Positions 48,101 through 59,119 of a stretch of 64,000 nucleotides of DNA are shown in pieces (the first letter of the stretch is position 1; each line of letters begins with the position of its first letter). A model generated the notes under the pieces. The model did no database searches, had not been told where the DNA came from, and saw nothing but the letters and a program-made list of their open reading frames with translations. The DNA is from Heterostelium multicystogenum (Eukaryota > Evosea > Eumycetozoa > Acytosteliales > Acytosteliaceae): assembly GCA_003667245.1 (NCBI GenBank), contig RCNN01000024.1, positions 89,165 to 153,164 on the forward strand, read 5' to 3'. Made by a program: the position numbers and the translations under genes.

Positions 48101-49367
48101 TACCTCCAAGACTACTTTGCCCAACTTGCCGACAAATTGGAAGTTGGTCCACCATTCTATATCGTTGTCAAAGATGGTTTCAATTATTCCAGTATCGATC
48201 AACAGAATCTCCTGTGTTCTGTGGGTGGATGCAATAACAACTCTATCGTCAACGTATTCAACAATGTCCCCTACATGGCAAAAGGTATCTCTTCTTGGTT
48301 AGATGATTACCTCTCATTCACAGATAACATTGCATGTTGTAGTGTTAACACAAATGGAAACTCTTTGCCCAGTCGGATGGACCGATCCAGGTGCACAATT
48401 TGTGGTAATCCTGAAACTAACAGACCATTCCCACAATCCTTCGATGAATTCATTCCAACCTATATGAATTTCGCACCACAACCACAATTCTGTGCTGTAT
48501 CAGGTCTTGGTCATATTCCAGATATTCAACTCAAAAATGGATCTATAGGTGCAACTAGATTTGATGGTTATTCACACTACTTTAAGAGTTCAAAAAGATT
48601 TCATCAATGTAAGAATCAATTGGAATTATCATAAAAGATATAAATCAACTAACTTCATTTATTATAATAGGCACTCAAAGCAGCATACTATGTAGTCGAT
48701 CATTCTGATTTGCCAATTTTTGTTTACTCTGTTTTCTATGTTTACTTTGAACAGTACCTTCAAATCACCTCCATTGCAATTATGGATATCTTACTTGCTT
48801 TGGCTGGTGTGTTTATTGTAAGTCTCTTGATTCTTGCAAATCCAGTAATTGCCATTCTCGTTGTAATTTGCGTTGGTCTTGTCAGTATCGATCTATTGGG
48901 TATCATGACCCTCTGGAGTGTTAACCTTAACGCAGTTTCAGTAGTCAATGTGGTCATGGCTATTGGTATCTCCATTGAATTCTGTGTGCACATTGCACAT
49001 GCTTTCATTCACGCCCCCAAACATTTGTCCAAAGATGAAAAAGCTAAATATGCTGTTTCTGAAGTTGGTAGCTCAATTATTAGCGGTATTTTCATCACCA
49101 AACTTTTAGGTGTTGTAGTTTTAGGTTTCTCAAAGTATGTATAAGAAATATGATAATCTTACACTGTGTACATCTTTCTAACTTTTGATCTTTTAGTTCC
49201 GAAATTTTTGAAGTATATTATTTCCGTATGTATATTTCAATTGTCATTCTAGGCGCTCTTCACGGACTTGTTTTATTGCCAATTTTACTCAGTTATTCGG
49301 TACAGATAGATTCTCATTTGGAAATCTATGGAAAAAGAAAAATGATTTAGGTTTACCAAATTTATAA
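45155..49367 (+). CDS. npc1: NPC1 cholesterol transporter
   Basis: NPC1 exports cholesterol from the lysosome lumen using an N-terminal sterol domain and a sterol-sensing RND-type core. Five exons (introns 45323-45404, 45962-46032, 48609-48670, 49135-49196) give about 1,310 residues, near the usual 1,280. It begins with a signal peptide ([19 protein letters not shown]), then the Cys-rich domain ([37 protein letters not shown]). Next are [11 protein letters not shown] (TM2), [16 protein letters not shown], a Cys-rich lumenal loop, and the sterol-sensing domain ([22 protein letters not shown]). The second loop has CCSVNT...RCTIC, and the last helices read [21 protein letters not shown]. Frame breaks near 46575, 47325, 48075 and 48590. 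The end is TAA at 49365-49367 (…DLGLPNL) or TAG at 49350, depending on one base near 49301. Confidence 0.93.
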
Positions 49368-49538
49368 ATAATATTATAACAACATACGCTTAACGAATAA
49401 ATAAAATATATACATAGATTTAAATTAAAATTTTTATAGACTATTTCCTCAGATAGCTTATTTGATCGGAATATTTATGATTTCATTTAAGAATTCCAAG
49501 TACTGGTGATGATAGTGCAGATGTAGACCGAGGTAAAT

Positions 49539-51214
49539 TTATTCTTTTCTTTTTTGACCACCAAAATAACGTTCTTTTTTACTATTTGAATCTTGACGGT
49601 TGCTTTGTTCACCAATAGAAAGCTGCAGTCCAGTTACAGGTGTAATCATCACACTTTGAAGACCAGACATTGTAAGTTGTCCACTTCCATAATCTTTTTG
49701 TTCCACCTTTTTCTTCTTTAAAATTCCACGATCTTGTGCATTTAATCTAATCTTTCCAGTTTCTCCACCAATCATACCCATACCAACTTCACCATCTGCG
49801 GTAGTTTTTTCTTCAACTCCAAAAGCCATTCTATTTTGTGCTTTTCTAAGGTCTGTTGTTTGATATCTCTGCTTGAATGCTCTTGCTTTTCTTCCACCAC
49901 GCTTCTTACGTGGTCGATCATCTGGAGCAGGCAAAGCCTTAATCTGTTTGGTGGGTGGTGGTTCCTGCCATTTCTCAATCTGAGCCAAAATCATATCTCT
50001 AAACTGTCTACCTGTTTCTCCATCTAAAAAACGGGATATTAATAATTAATTATTAGACTTGATTAGTTGTAGATATAACTTACACAATGATGATTCTTGT
50101 AATGCATCGACTCTTGCCGCAATTGATACTTTTCCAGTTAAAACTCTGATCGCTTTCTTTTGAAGATAGGGAGGTGCTGTCTTGACAATTTCACATTGAG
50201 AAATGAAACCAGATTGAAAACGTCGATTGGACATTCCACTGAAACCTTCCAGATGTTTCTTTGAAGCACCAAAAGTCTGTAGATTTCCAGCTGGAATGAC
50301 TGAGAGATTTTGTACACCACCTGCAATACCAATCAATCTAGCAGCAATGCTACTACCGAGTAACACTGATAGATTTGGTGCAATGAACGACATTCTACTC
50401 TCGAGATAGCTGAGAATTAGTTTCTTGTTGGCATCTAGTTCCAAAGCCATATCGCAGCCATTGATGATGGTTGCAGTTGCACTCTCAGTGAGTGGTTTAC
50501 CAGAAGTAGATGAGAATGTCACTAATAAAACCATTATAGTTGCCTTTGGGAGTAAATCGTTGAGCTCAACCTGTGTAAGATCGGTTTTGGTTTCCTATTC
50601 TTTTGACAACGTTAATATAATCCAAGGGATTCTGTACGGTTGAATCGAGCTCAGGGAATTTTACACTATATCTTTCACGTACATATTTATGAATCAAATA
50701 GATCTCATGTTGAATGTCCTGTACCACTGCATTGCAATCTACAATCAACTGATGCTCCGTTATTCCCTGTGCTGATTTTTCGCCTTTATTAGGCAGTTGT
50801 TGATTCAATTGTATATTCACTCTCTGTTGATACCAATCAATCATTGTTAGTAACAGTTATACTATGCTTATTCATTCGTTAGTTCATGATGTTGAATCAA
50901 CATACCTCTAATATATTCTTTAACTTATTGGAACCTTTTAAAACTGCAATCGACTCTAGAGGTGCATCTTTAAGATTTGAAATCAATTCGTTTTGCCTCT
51001 TATCGATCTGCTCATCGGTCAACATTAGATCGTCTTGATCACCTTTATCATTTTGTTCATCAGCATCGTCAGTGGCATCGGTATTGGCAAAATCATTTAA
51101 CTGACCCGTGGTGGTGGTTGCTTTCGAGCTATCTCTATCATCACCTCCAACAAAGTCATCTTCTTCGTCGCTGTCGTTTAAATCATTAAGAAACTCATCT
51201 GCCAACGTTGACAT
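49539..51214 (-). CDS. prpf31: PRP31 U4/U6 snRNP splicing factor
   Basis: PRP31 binds the 15.5K protein and U4 snRNA and holds the U4/U6.U5 tri-snRNP together. Three exons (introns 50824-50905 and 50024-50083) give about 510 residues, as in human PRPF31 (499). Start MSTLADEFLNDLNDSDEEDD is the family's acidic opening. Coiled part: IVDCNAVVQDIQHEIYLIHKYVRERYSVKFPELDS. Nop domain: ACDMALEL-like segment DMALELDANKKLILSYLESRMSFIAPNLS, AARLIGIAGG and SKKHLEGFSG. C-terminal: KWQEPPPTKQIKALPAP, RKKRGGRKAR and RKAQNRMAFG, then a basic tail. One frame break near 50590 interrupts it. It lies tail to tail with npc1, 172 bp apart. Confidence 0.95.
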
Positions 51215-53447
51215 TATTTGAATCTAATAATAATAATATAATAATAATATAATAATATAATATAAAAGAGAATGAAGTTATAATAAAAATAGTAGTAGGG
51301 ACTAAATGACAAATCTAAATTTAAAAACAAATAATAATTTCGAGCAATCCAAGACACACACTGAAAAATACAGTTGAAAATCAAACAATGAAATTTCATG
51401 ATATTACATGAATCATTATTATGAATAACTAACTAAATACCACAGGTTATAGTTGATTAAATTGTAGATAATATTCAATTAATTTGTAAACTAATCTAAT
51501 AGTCAATGGTCATCATCTTTACTGGCTACCAGACTTTTAAGTAGAGATACCTAACATTAATTCAACCGTGTGGAATGTTATGAAGTGAATACTCTTGTAT
51601 CATTCATTTACTCACTAATAGTATTAATAGTATTAGTAGTAGTAGTAGTAGTAGTGATCAATATGGAAACATTTCACAACTAATATTTTAGTGAAAGTTA
51701 ATAATAGAACTAAATACTAAACAAACTGACACTTATAATAAAATAGGCACCACATCACACATACACACACACACACTTGCGATGAGATATTGATCTCCTA
51801 ATAAATGTTTGTTTTGTTTCAATTGGCATAATACCATCAAATGTATGGTTTCAATTGATTGATTTCAAATATTCACGATGAAAAAGTAAAATTAAAATAA
51901 AATAAATAAAATATTCTAATTTGAGTGTTTGATAAAAAGTATTCGAATGTGGACTTTTTTGTGGATTATAATCCGAGCAGGGAGCAAATAGATTCATCAA
52001 CACCAACAACAATCCAATCTATTCATTGAAATAACAAATCAATCCAATCCAATCAATCAATCAATATTATATTAATTAATTAAACACACTGCTATATATA
52101 TATAAACATATTAACTTAATATTTATTTATAAATCATAGCATACTTATATATTTAACAAAATAACTAACTATTATTATATATATATAAAATGACAACATC
52201 AAAAGAGTAAGATAATATATTATACATATGATTTAAATATATTATGATTGCATGCATGGTAGTTCTTATCATCATCATCATCATTATTATAATCAACATG
52301 CGATATAATAATAATAATAATAATAATGAAATACTTTTAACATTGGATCAATGTTATACAAAAATGATGATCAGTTGTTAATGATCGAGTTTGATTCAGA
52401 TGTTAACATCAATGAACACAACAAAAGCTACCAATTTATCTTATTCTTTATTATAAAATAGCGTATCAATAGATACTACAGTGCTTTTCATGAAATGTTG
52501 TGACATTAAGATGGACACTTACTACTTTAAATCATATGTTGATTCCTTGTATAATTCATTATTAAAACCCTTGGAATGATTGAAGATATTATTAACTTTG
52601 CAATAGTACAATAGTTTTGATAAGCTAGAATTCATCATGCACTCATTCTAACAGCAACAGTAATAACAACAACAACAAACAGCAGCGCCAACAATAACAA
52701 CATCAACAACTACTACAGCAAATACAACAATAGTTAACAATTATATTATAGATTTGATTGTTATAAAATATATATACATATAGTGGAGGGAGTTAAGTGT
52801 GTGTATCTCACCAATGTGAATGTGTGTTAATGTTTGTGGTGTGGTTTTGGAATGGTTAGTATTTATTAACTGTCGACAACTTGCTGCAAGTGGTTTAGAT
52901 AGATGATCATTGATAATACAATATATATCACCAACATATAATAATATGTGTAAACTAATTCAATCAACAATCGATCAAATAATATTCAATCAAAACCTTT
53001 GATCAAAATTGTGTACAATTCATCCCCAAACTACACACTTTACTCAACACCTTTGGCCACCATTACCACACATAAACTACTGCCATCAACTCATATCAAG
53101 TTATAAACTTAAAGAATCAACTAAATATAATGATATTATTATTACTATATCTTAATTTGTTTTTAGCCGATAAACAACTGATTATTGATTTGTTGAGTTT
53201 TGGTTAGCTGTTATTGCCATTACATATATTACAACTAGCTATTGTTATTATTGAAATGCAATAAATACATTTAAAATCCCTATAGATAAAGATTTATCAC
53301 AGGTTGCAACTTAATTTAATCTGTTTCAAGCACCAATCGATCAATCAGTCGCCATACAATTTACCAAACTTAACTAAACCTATAAATAATTATTCATTTT
53401 TTCACCAAATTTACCATTAAATTATACTTTCCATAAACTAACAAACT
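51215..53447. other. Divergent intergenic region, possibly holding the eny2 first exon
   Basis: 2.2 kb between prpf31 (-) and the eny2 coding exon (+). It has ATAATAATA repeats (51228-51262), a GTA repeat at 51629-51656, ACAC runs (51757-51775) and ATCA runs. A candidate exon ATG ACA ACA TCA AAA GA|GTAAGA at 52190-52206 is discussed under eny2. On the minus strand 51507-51551 reads VSLLKSLVASKDDDH then stop, with no partner exon. Confidence 0.4.
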
Positions 53448-53869
53448 ATGTTGGATAATATTAGTCATATAAAGCTTAGATCAACCATACATCAGAGATT
53501 GATTGAGTCAGGTGAAAAGGAGAGACTAAAGATTCTGCTGCGTAATAAATTGGTGGAAGCAGGATGGCGTGATGAAGTTAAAACCTACTGTAGAGATTAT
53601 ATAAAGAACAACGGTGGTGAAAATCTAAGTATAGAGGAGCTCATTCAAAACATTACACCAGTTGCCAAGAGTAAGTTTTAACACATCTGGTACAAGACCA
53701 GATGGATTTTATGTGGAAATCCAAGTTATTGTTCAGACGACTAACAAATATGATTTTGAAATTTACAGAGAAAGTACCACCACAAGTTAAGCAAGATCTA
53801 GTTAAGAGAATAAGAAAGTTTTTAGGACCAAATACTGGCGGCAATACACCAACACTTCCACCTCATTAA
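53448..53869 (+). CDS. eny2: ENY2/Sus1, SAGA and TREX-2 subunit
   Basis: ENY2 is a small helical protein shared by the SAGA deubiquitinase module and the TREX-2 mRNA-export complex. The chain is HIKLRSTIHQRLIESGEKERLK, LLRNKLVEAGWRDEVK and CRDYIKNNG, then SIEELIQNITPVAK and, after intron 53671-53768, VPPQVKQDLVKRIRKFLG, all in family order; about 107 residues. A short Gly/Pro tail ends it. The coordinates use the ATG at 53448 (MLDNIS). An alternative start exon at 52190-52206 joins in frame to 53465 across a 1,258 bp intron and gives MTTSKDHIKLRS; a CTAAC branch-like site lies about 20 bases before its acceptor TATTAG. Either start fits the family. Confidence 0.92.
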
Positions 53870-54299
53870 ATTATCCTCTGTTAATATAGTCTTTAATTAC
53901 CAACTCCAACTCCGACTCTAAAACAACATTCATTCCTTCAATCCACTCACACCACCAAAAATATTAATCAACAGAAAAACTGCGAATCTCATATATTATA
54001 TTATATAAACCTTGTTTATTGTTTATTTTGTTTAGATTTATACTTGTTTTTCCCTTTATCAAGTATAAACAAACAAAAGAAATAATATAATTTGTAAAAA
54101 ATACATTTAAATAAATATAAAATTAATGACAATCATTCTCTTTTGTTATCTATCTTATTTGTATTATTATTATTATTATTTGGGATATTAGATATTTATT
54201 GAATGGGGTGGAATGGGATGGGATGGGTAGAATGGAAACAGAGGTCCACTGTGCTGTTATAAAGTTGGAATTATAGTATAATGAATGAATTTGATATTA
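53870..54299. other. Gap between convergent eny2 and ABC genes
   Basis: 3' flanks of both genes. Holds several A/T blocks, a TTA repeat at 54161-54180 and a G-rich patch at 54201-54236, unusual here and listed separately. No open frame. Confidence 0.5.
54205..54227 (+). other. G-quadruplex-type motif
   Basis: Four G-runs of at least three: GGGG (54205-54208), GGG (54215-54217), GGG (54220-54222) and GGG (54225-54227), with loops of 6, 2 and 2 bases. It fits the G3+N1-7 pattern. It lies about 340 bp past the eny2 stop on the coding strand and 73 bp past the ABC gene's stop on the opposite strand, so it may be in one or both transcripts' 3' ends. Confidence 0.7.
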
Positions 54300-56045
54300 T
54301 TAAAGTATTCTTTCGATATCATCTGATAAACTGTCGATAGAGTTCTTTGTAAAGAAAGGAGATGATGTTTGCTGCTCATTGATTTGTAAATATACATCGT
54401 TGTTGGAAGCTGTTGTTGATGATGTTGATGTTCTGATCATATTGCTGGTCGATAGTGGCATTGAATTTCCAAATGGATTATTATTAGTGAAAGATGAAGA
54501 TGATGCTGGTTCGTCATCCTCTAAATTCAGTAGAATATGTTGTTGTTGTTGCAGATGATGAGTGCCACTCATTGATCCGCCCATGCTGCTTCCAGTCGAA
54601 TGTGATAATATGGTTGGTAAGCTAATATTGCTTCCACTGCTATCTACAAGGTTTTGACGACCATCTATGGCAAATGGTGAACTAGGTATTATGTTGGGTG
54701 AGGTTTGGTTTCTTGGTCCTCTATTATTAACTGACATTGAATCATTTGTATTACTGCTGTTGTTGGCAGTGCCAACTGAATATGATGCAATTGACTTGTA
54801 ATCGGTAGGTCTTCTGATTTCAGTTACACTTGATCCCTTATTCTTACTCCTATCGTTCAAAACACTTGTCACTCCTCCTTTTTGATTCTGTTGAATTAAC
54901 TAAATAGATAGACAAGAGATTATTGTATTAGGACCAAAAGTTCATATGCTAGAAACATTCCAAACCTACTCGTATTTCACGATCCAATCTGGCATAGTGT
55001 TCTTTTCTAGCTTCAGTTTGGACAGTTTCAAAACGCTGTATCTTTCCATCTCTCATCCATATGATTCTGTCTGCATACATCTTGAGTCCTACATCGTGAG
55101 TCACCATCACCAAAGTGATATTTTCATTCTTATTTAAATCTGTTAAAAGTTTCATTACAACCGATGTATTTACTGTATCCAAATCACCACTAAATAACAA
55201 GCGAATTGTAATTAGTAATGTGCCAAGATGTGGACGGCCACATCAATTTGATAAACATACGTTGGTTCATCTAATAATAAAATATCGGGATTATTTGCCA
55301 TTGCTCGGGCAATGGTTACACGTTGCTGTTCTCCACCGGACAATTGCGATGGAATATGATCCAGACGGTCCTTTCATACCGACTTTGGTTAACAATGAAA
55401 TAGCTCTTTCACGTCGCTCCGTTGCTGAGAGTTCACCAAGCAAAATCATTGGCATCTCCACATTCTCCAAAGCTGTCAAAGATGATAATAAATTAAATGT
55501 TTGAAATACAAATCCACTTTAATGCCACCAGATGAAAAGATATAACAAGAAACAAATTAGTATCATTAGATCACATCTTTGAACCTATCAAATCAAATCA
55601 ATCATACATATTCTTTAATCTTATATATGCCAAATCTTTATCTGTTGTCTTATGATTTATCACTAAATAAGATAGAGCAGGTGAGTCGTTTGGTTAGCAA
55701 TGAATTGTTTCGCTTCAATTAATAATAGTTTGATTCATACTTTTTCCGCATAACTTCATGTCACCCTTGGTTGGCTTGTCAATGGTTCCGATCAGGTTCA
55801 ACATGGTCGTCTTACCACCACCGGATGTACCAAATATACACACAAACTCTCCTCTCTTGATATTCATTGTAACACCACGCAAAGCGGGCACACCTTCAAT
55901 TCCAAGCAAATAAGTCTTGTGTATATTCTTCATGACTACTATATTATTCGGATCATTTATATCTATTCCGTCATCTTTCTTTAGTCGGACTTGTCCGAAA
56001 TAACTTTCGTCAGCACTAAAAGGTGATCCAATTTCCCGCCGACAT
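54300..56045 (-). CDS. Soluble LolD/MacB-like ABC ATPase (dictyostelid ABCH type)
   Basis: One nucleotide-binding domain and no membrane segment. Motifs in order: [20 protein letters not shown], Walker [10 protein letters not shown]-loop [22 protein letters not shown], signature [17 protein letters not shown], Walker [13 protein letters not shown] and H-loop [13 protein letters not shown]. This wording is that of LolD/MacB ATPases, which in bacteria drive lipoprotein release or efflux with separate permeases; dictyostelids keep a small group (ABCH) of such proteins. After the domain comes a Ser/Asn/Gln-rich C-tail of about 200 residues (LNLEDDEP, ending DDIERIL). Introns 55663-55740, 55517-55607, 55190-55260 and 54900-54969. 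The ATG at 56045 is one base out of frame with [11 protein letters not shown]; another break near 55370. Partner permease and function are unknown. Confidence 0.85.
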
Positions 56046-59000
56046 TATCTTATCTATCTATTTCTATATCTATGTTTCCGACCTTGACTTTTGCTTCCTA
56101 ATTTGCTGGATATTTAATGGGTCCAAACACTAGATAAGGTATGATTATACACTCTATGATGCTAATTGTTGTACAATTTTGACTTAAGATCTTATAAATC
56201 CAAATGAATGAGTGAATGATTAAGTAGTGAGTGGGTGATTGAAAGAGTGAGTGACCGAGGAGGAGGATTGACTGGTTAACTAACGCTGACTGTATGAGGG
56301 TTATCTCACTTTTCTAAAATGGCAATATTTATTGCCAAAAATTAAAAAACAAAGGTTATAAGTTGCAAAAAAAAACAAAAAAGATTTTACAATTGTGTAT
56401 ATTAATTTTAAATTGATTTAATATTTAAATATATTAATACCATTAAAAATAAATATCTTAAATATTTATTTTGACAACAATTAATTAATTCAACAACTAA
56501 TTATTATTTTATTAATATTATTATTATTATTTTTAAAATAAATAAATAGATAGATAGGCGATGTTAGTTCGTTAGTTGTTGTTGTACAGATTAAGTGATT
56601 CTATGTTTGTTGTTGTAAATTCATTCATTCATGTTTGGTGTTAAGTGGATGAATTGATAGACGGAGGGATGATGTCTGTTGCCTGTTGGTTTTATTTAAA
56701 AATGCATTGTAAGCACAACATAAACCACATCACCCATACTAAAGTTCAACTCACAGTGACAAAACCAAAAACACATTCCTTTATTTTCGCGAAACTGAAA
56801 AAACATAGGTTATAGCGAGATGGTAGTGTCAGTAAAGTGAGGGGTGTTTAATTTTTCGTCACACACGCACATTGATATCAAAAACCAACCAATCTCACTA
56901 CCTCACATTCTAAACTTCAAGTATCGTCCCGTCCTGTCATTCATTATTCCGAACATTGTCATATCATATGACCTTAGAGGTTATATTTTTAAAAGATATA
57001 TATGTAGTAGCTGCACAGTATAGCTATTCTGAAGAGAAGTCTGACTATGATGCAAAGTGAGATATGAGTAGTGTAGTAGTAATCCTATCAACTTCTGATA
57101 CTAAAGAAGAATCGTAATGATAATTATTATTATTATTATTATTGCTTAACTTGATAAGGACATTACCTTCTTATAATGAAATGATGTCTTGTTCTTTTCT
57201 TAAGATCAGTGTAGAATAAGTTAAATCAAACAGCAACAGTTATTACTTCTGCATACTAAATAAATTTGAACATGGCAATGAGTAACTTGAAATTGAGCAT
57301 AGTTTGATTTGATTCGATTCCAACCCAAACATCTTGACTCTTCTATTTGACTCCCACTAATAGACAGTAAGGGTTTCCCCAGTGAAGGCAAGTATTTGCC
57401 ATTGTTGTTGTTATTGATTTACAAAAAATGCTAATATTGATAATTTATTTTTTATGAAATGGATCGCATAATCCAAAATTAGAAAAGGTCATCAAACCTA
57501 CATCAGCCTTAACACTCCTAATCAGAATGAGATTATAATTGGATGGGGCAAAGTGAGATAGCGTAGTACTATTTTTGCCTCACAAAAATTTTCTAATATT
57601 TTCAACATTAATCAATTTTCATAAAAACTCATTATTCATAAATGAAAAACAATTTTTCAAAAAAATAATTTTCAACCCAAAAACTTACCCAATGGCTAAA
57701 AATTTCAAATAAATTTTAACAATGTTGGATCAAAAACTAGTCTAAAAACTAAAAAAACCAAAATTATCGTTGACCATGATAACTGCTAGCGAGGTAAAAT
57801 AAATGAATTGTCAAGCAGCAGCTCCATCACCAACAACACCACAAAAAGAGAGAAATCCATCTATTTTTTATATAAAATATTTAATTTTTAATTTTAGTTT
57901 GAAAAAAAAAAACTAAAAGAATCAGACACTACTGCTTGGTGATATAAAATTGCAGACAGCGGCATTTAGCATTTCATTCATTTACTGCTAGCCAACCAAA
58001 CATTCAAATCTCTACATAAATAATCGATTCCAAAAGTTCTTCAATATCTATATTATTTGAAGAATCCTTTTTATCTTTTATTTTGTTTTTGTCTGTTTAT
58101 TTATTTATTTATTATATATATATATCTAAAAGGTTGTCCAACAACATTGTTGTTTATATAAAATAAACTTGTATTCTTATTTAAATTTTGTAATTGTAAG
58201 TAAATAATAGTTATAACTAACCTACTAATCAATCAATTAATCAATCAACCAATCATAATTATAAATATAACCAACCAACCAACCAACTAAATCATATTCA
58301 TTTTCATATCATGTCATACCATATCAATCATGAATTGTTTCATTCGATTCGACCAAATATTTATACATATATTAGACTCAATTAATCTTTACCCATTCCT
58401 TTCCATTCACATTCACTTTCACATTCATATTTATTTATTTTCATGCACCATATGCACATATGACAAACATTTCAAACCAACCTTTACTTTTCACACTATT
58501 ATTTATAAATTTCAATAAAACCCATTTTCAAAAGATGGGTATTTAATTGTTTTTGGTTTTTTTTGAAAATTTTTAAATAAGAGTGTGGAGTATAAGATAA
58601 GAACAGTGGAGTGATTGCAGTGCTAATTGTTAAATCATTATGTTCCATAAAAATGGTTAAAAATGGATGAAAACATGTGTGTTGTGTGATGTGTGAGTGT
58701 GTTTTTGATTTGAATATGATAATATATATCTCTATATTTTAAATTGATTTTAATCAATTAACTTATCTGAAGCTCCTCTCTGTTCCCTCATTTGACTCAT
58801 ATAAAGAACCCATTGCAATGTTTGCAAACATAACCAAATCAACTAAGAATCAATTAGTTATCTCAATATCTATTCTTTCTAATTCTCAATTCCCTAATTA
58901 ACAAAAATAATATAAATAATAATTTAATAGTTAATAATAATACTAGTTGTAATAGTAAATATTGATTGATTGATTGTTTTAGATTTCTAAATATCTAAAT

Positions 59001-59119
59001 CTATAAATAAATAATATTAGTGATACTAACATATTCTTTCTTTTTCATATTTCTTTCCAAAAACTTATCCAGTTTAAATCTTTGTAAAAAAAAAAAAAAA
59101 GTAATACTATTTACAAAAA
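56046..59119. other. Long divergent intergenic region upstream of mhcA
   Basis: 3 kb between the ABC gene (-) and mhcA (+). Contains A/T homopolymers, ATT repeats (56505-56535, 57121-57142), CCAA repeats at 58268-58287 and an A15 run (59086-59100) 20 bases before the mhcA ATG. The 58330-58518 open frame is Ile/His/Phe-rich and looks accidental. The mhcA promoter should be here; I cannot point to specific factor sites. Confidence 0.5.

Noticed and set aside
58330..58518. 62-codon Ile/Phe/His-rich frame upstream of mhcA
   Set aside because: Made of CATT/TTCA repeats; no codon bias and no conservation signal.
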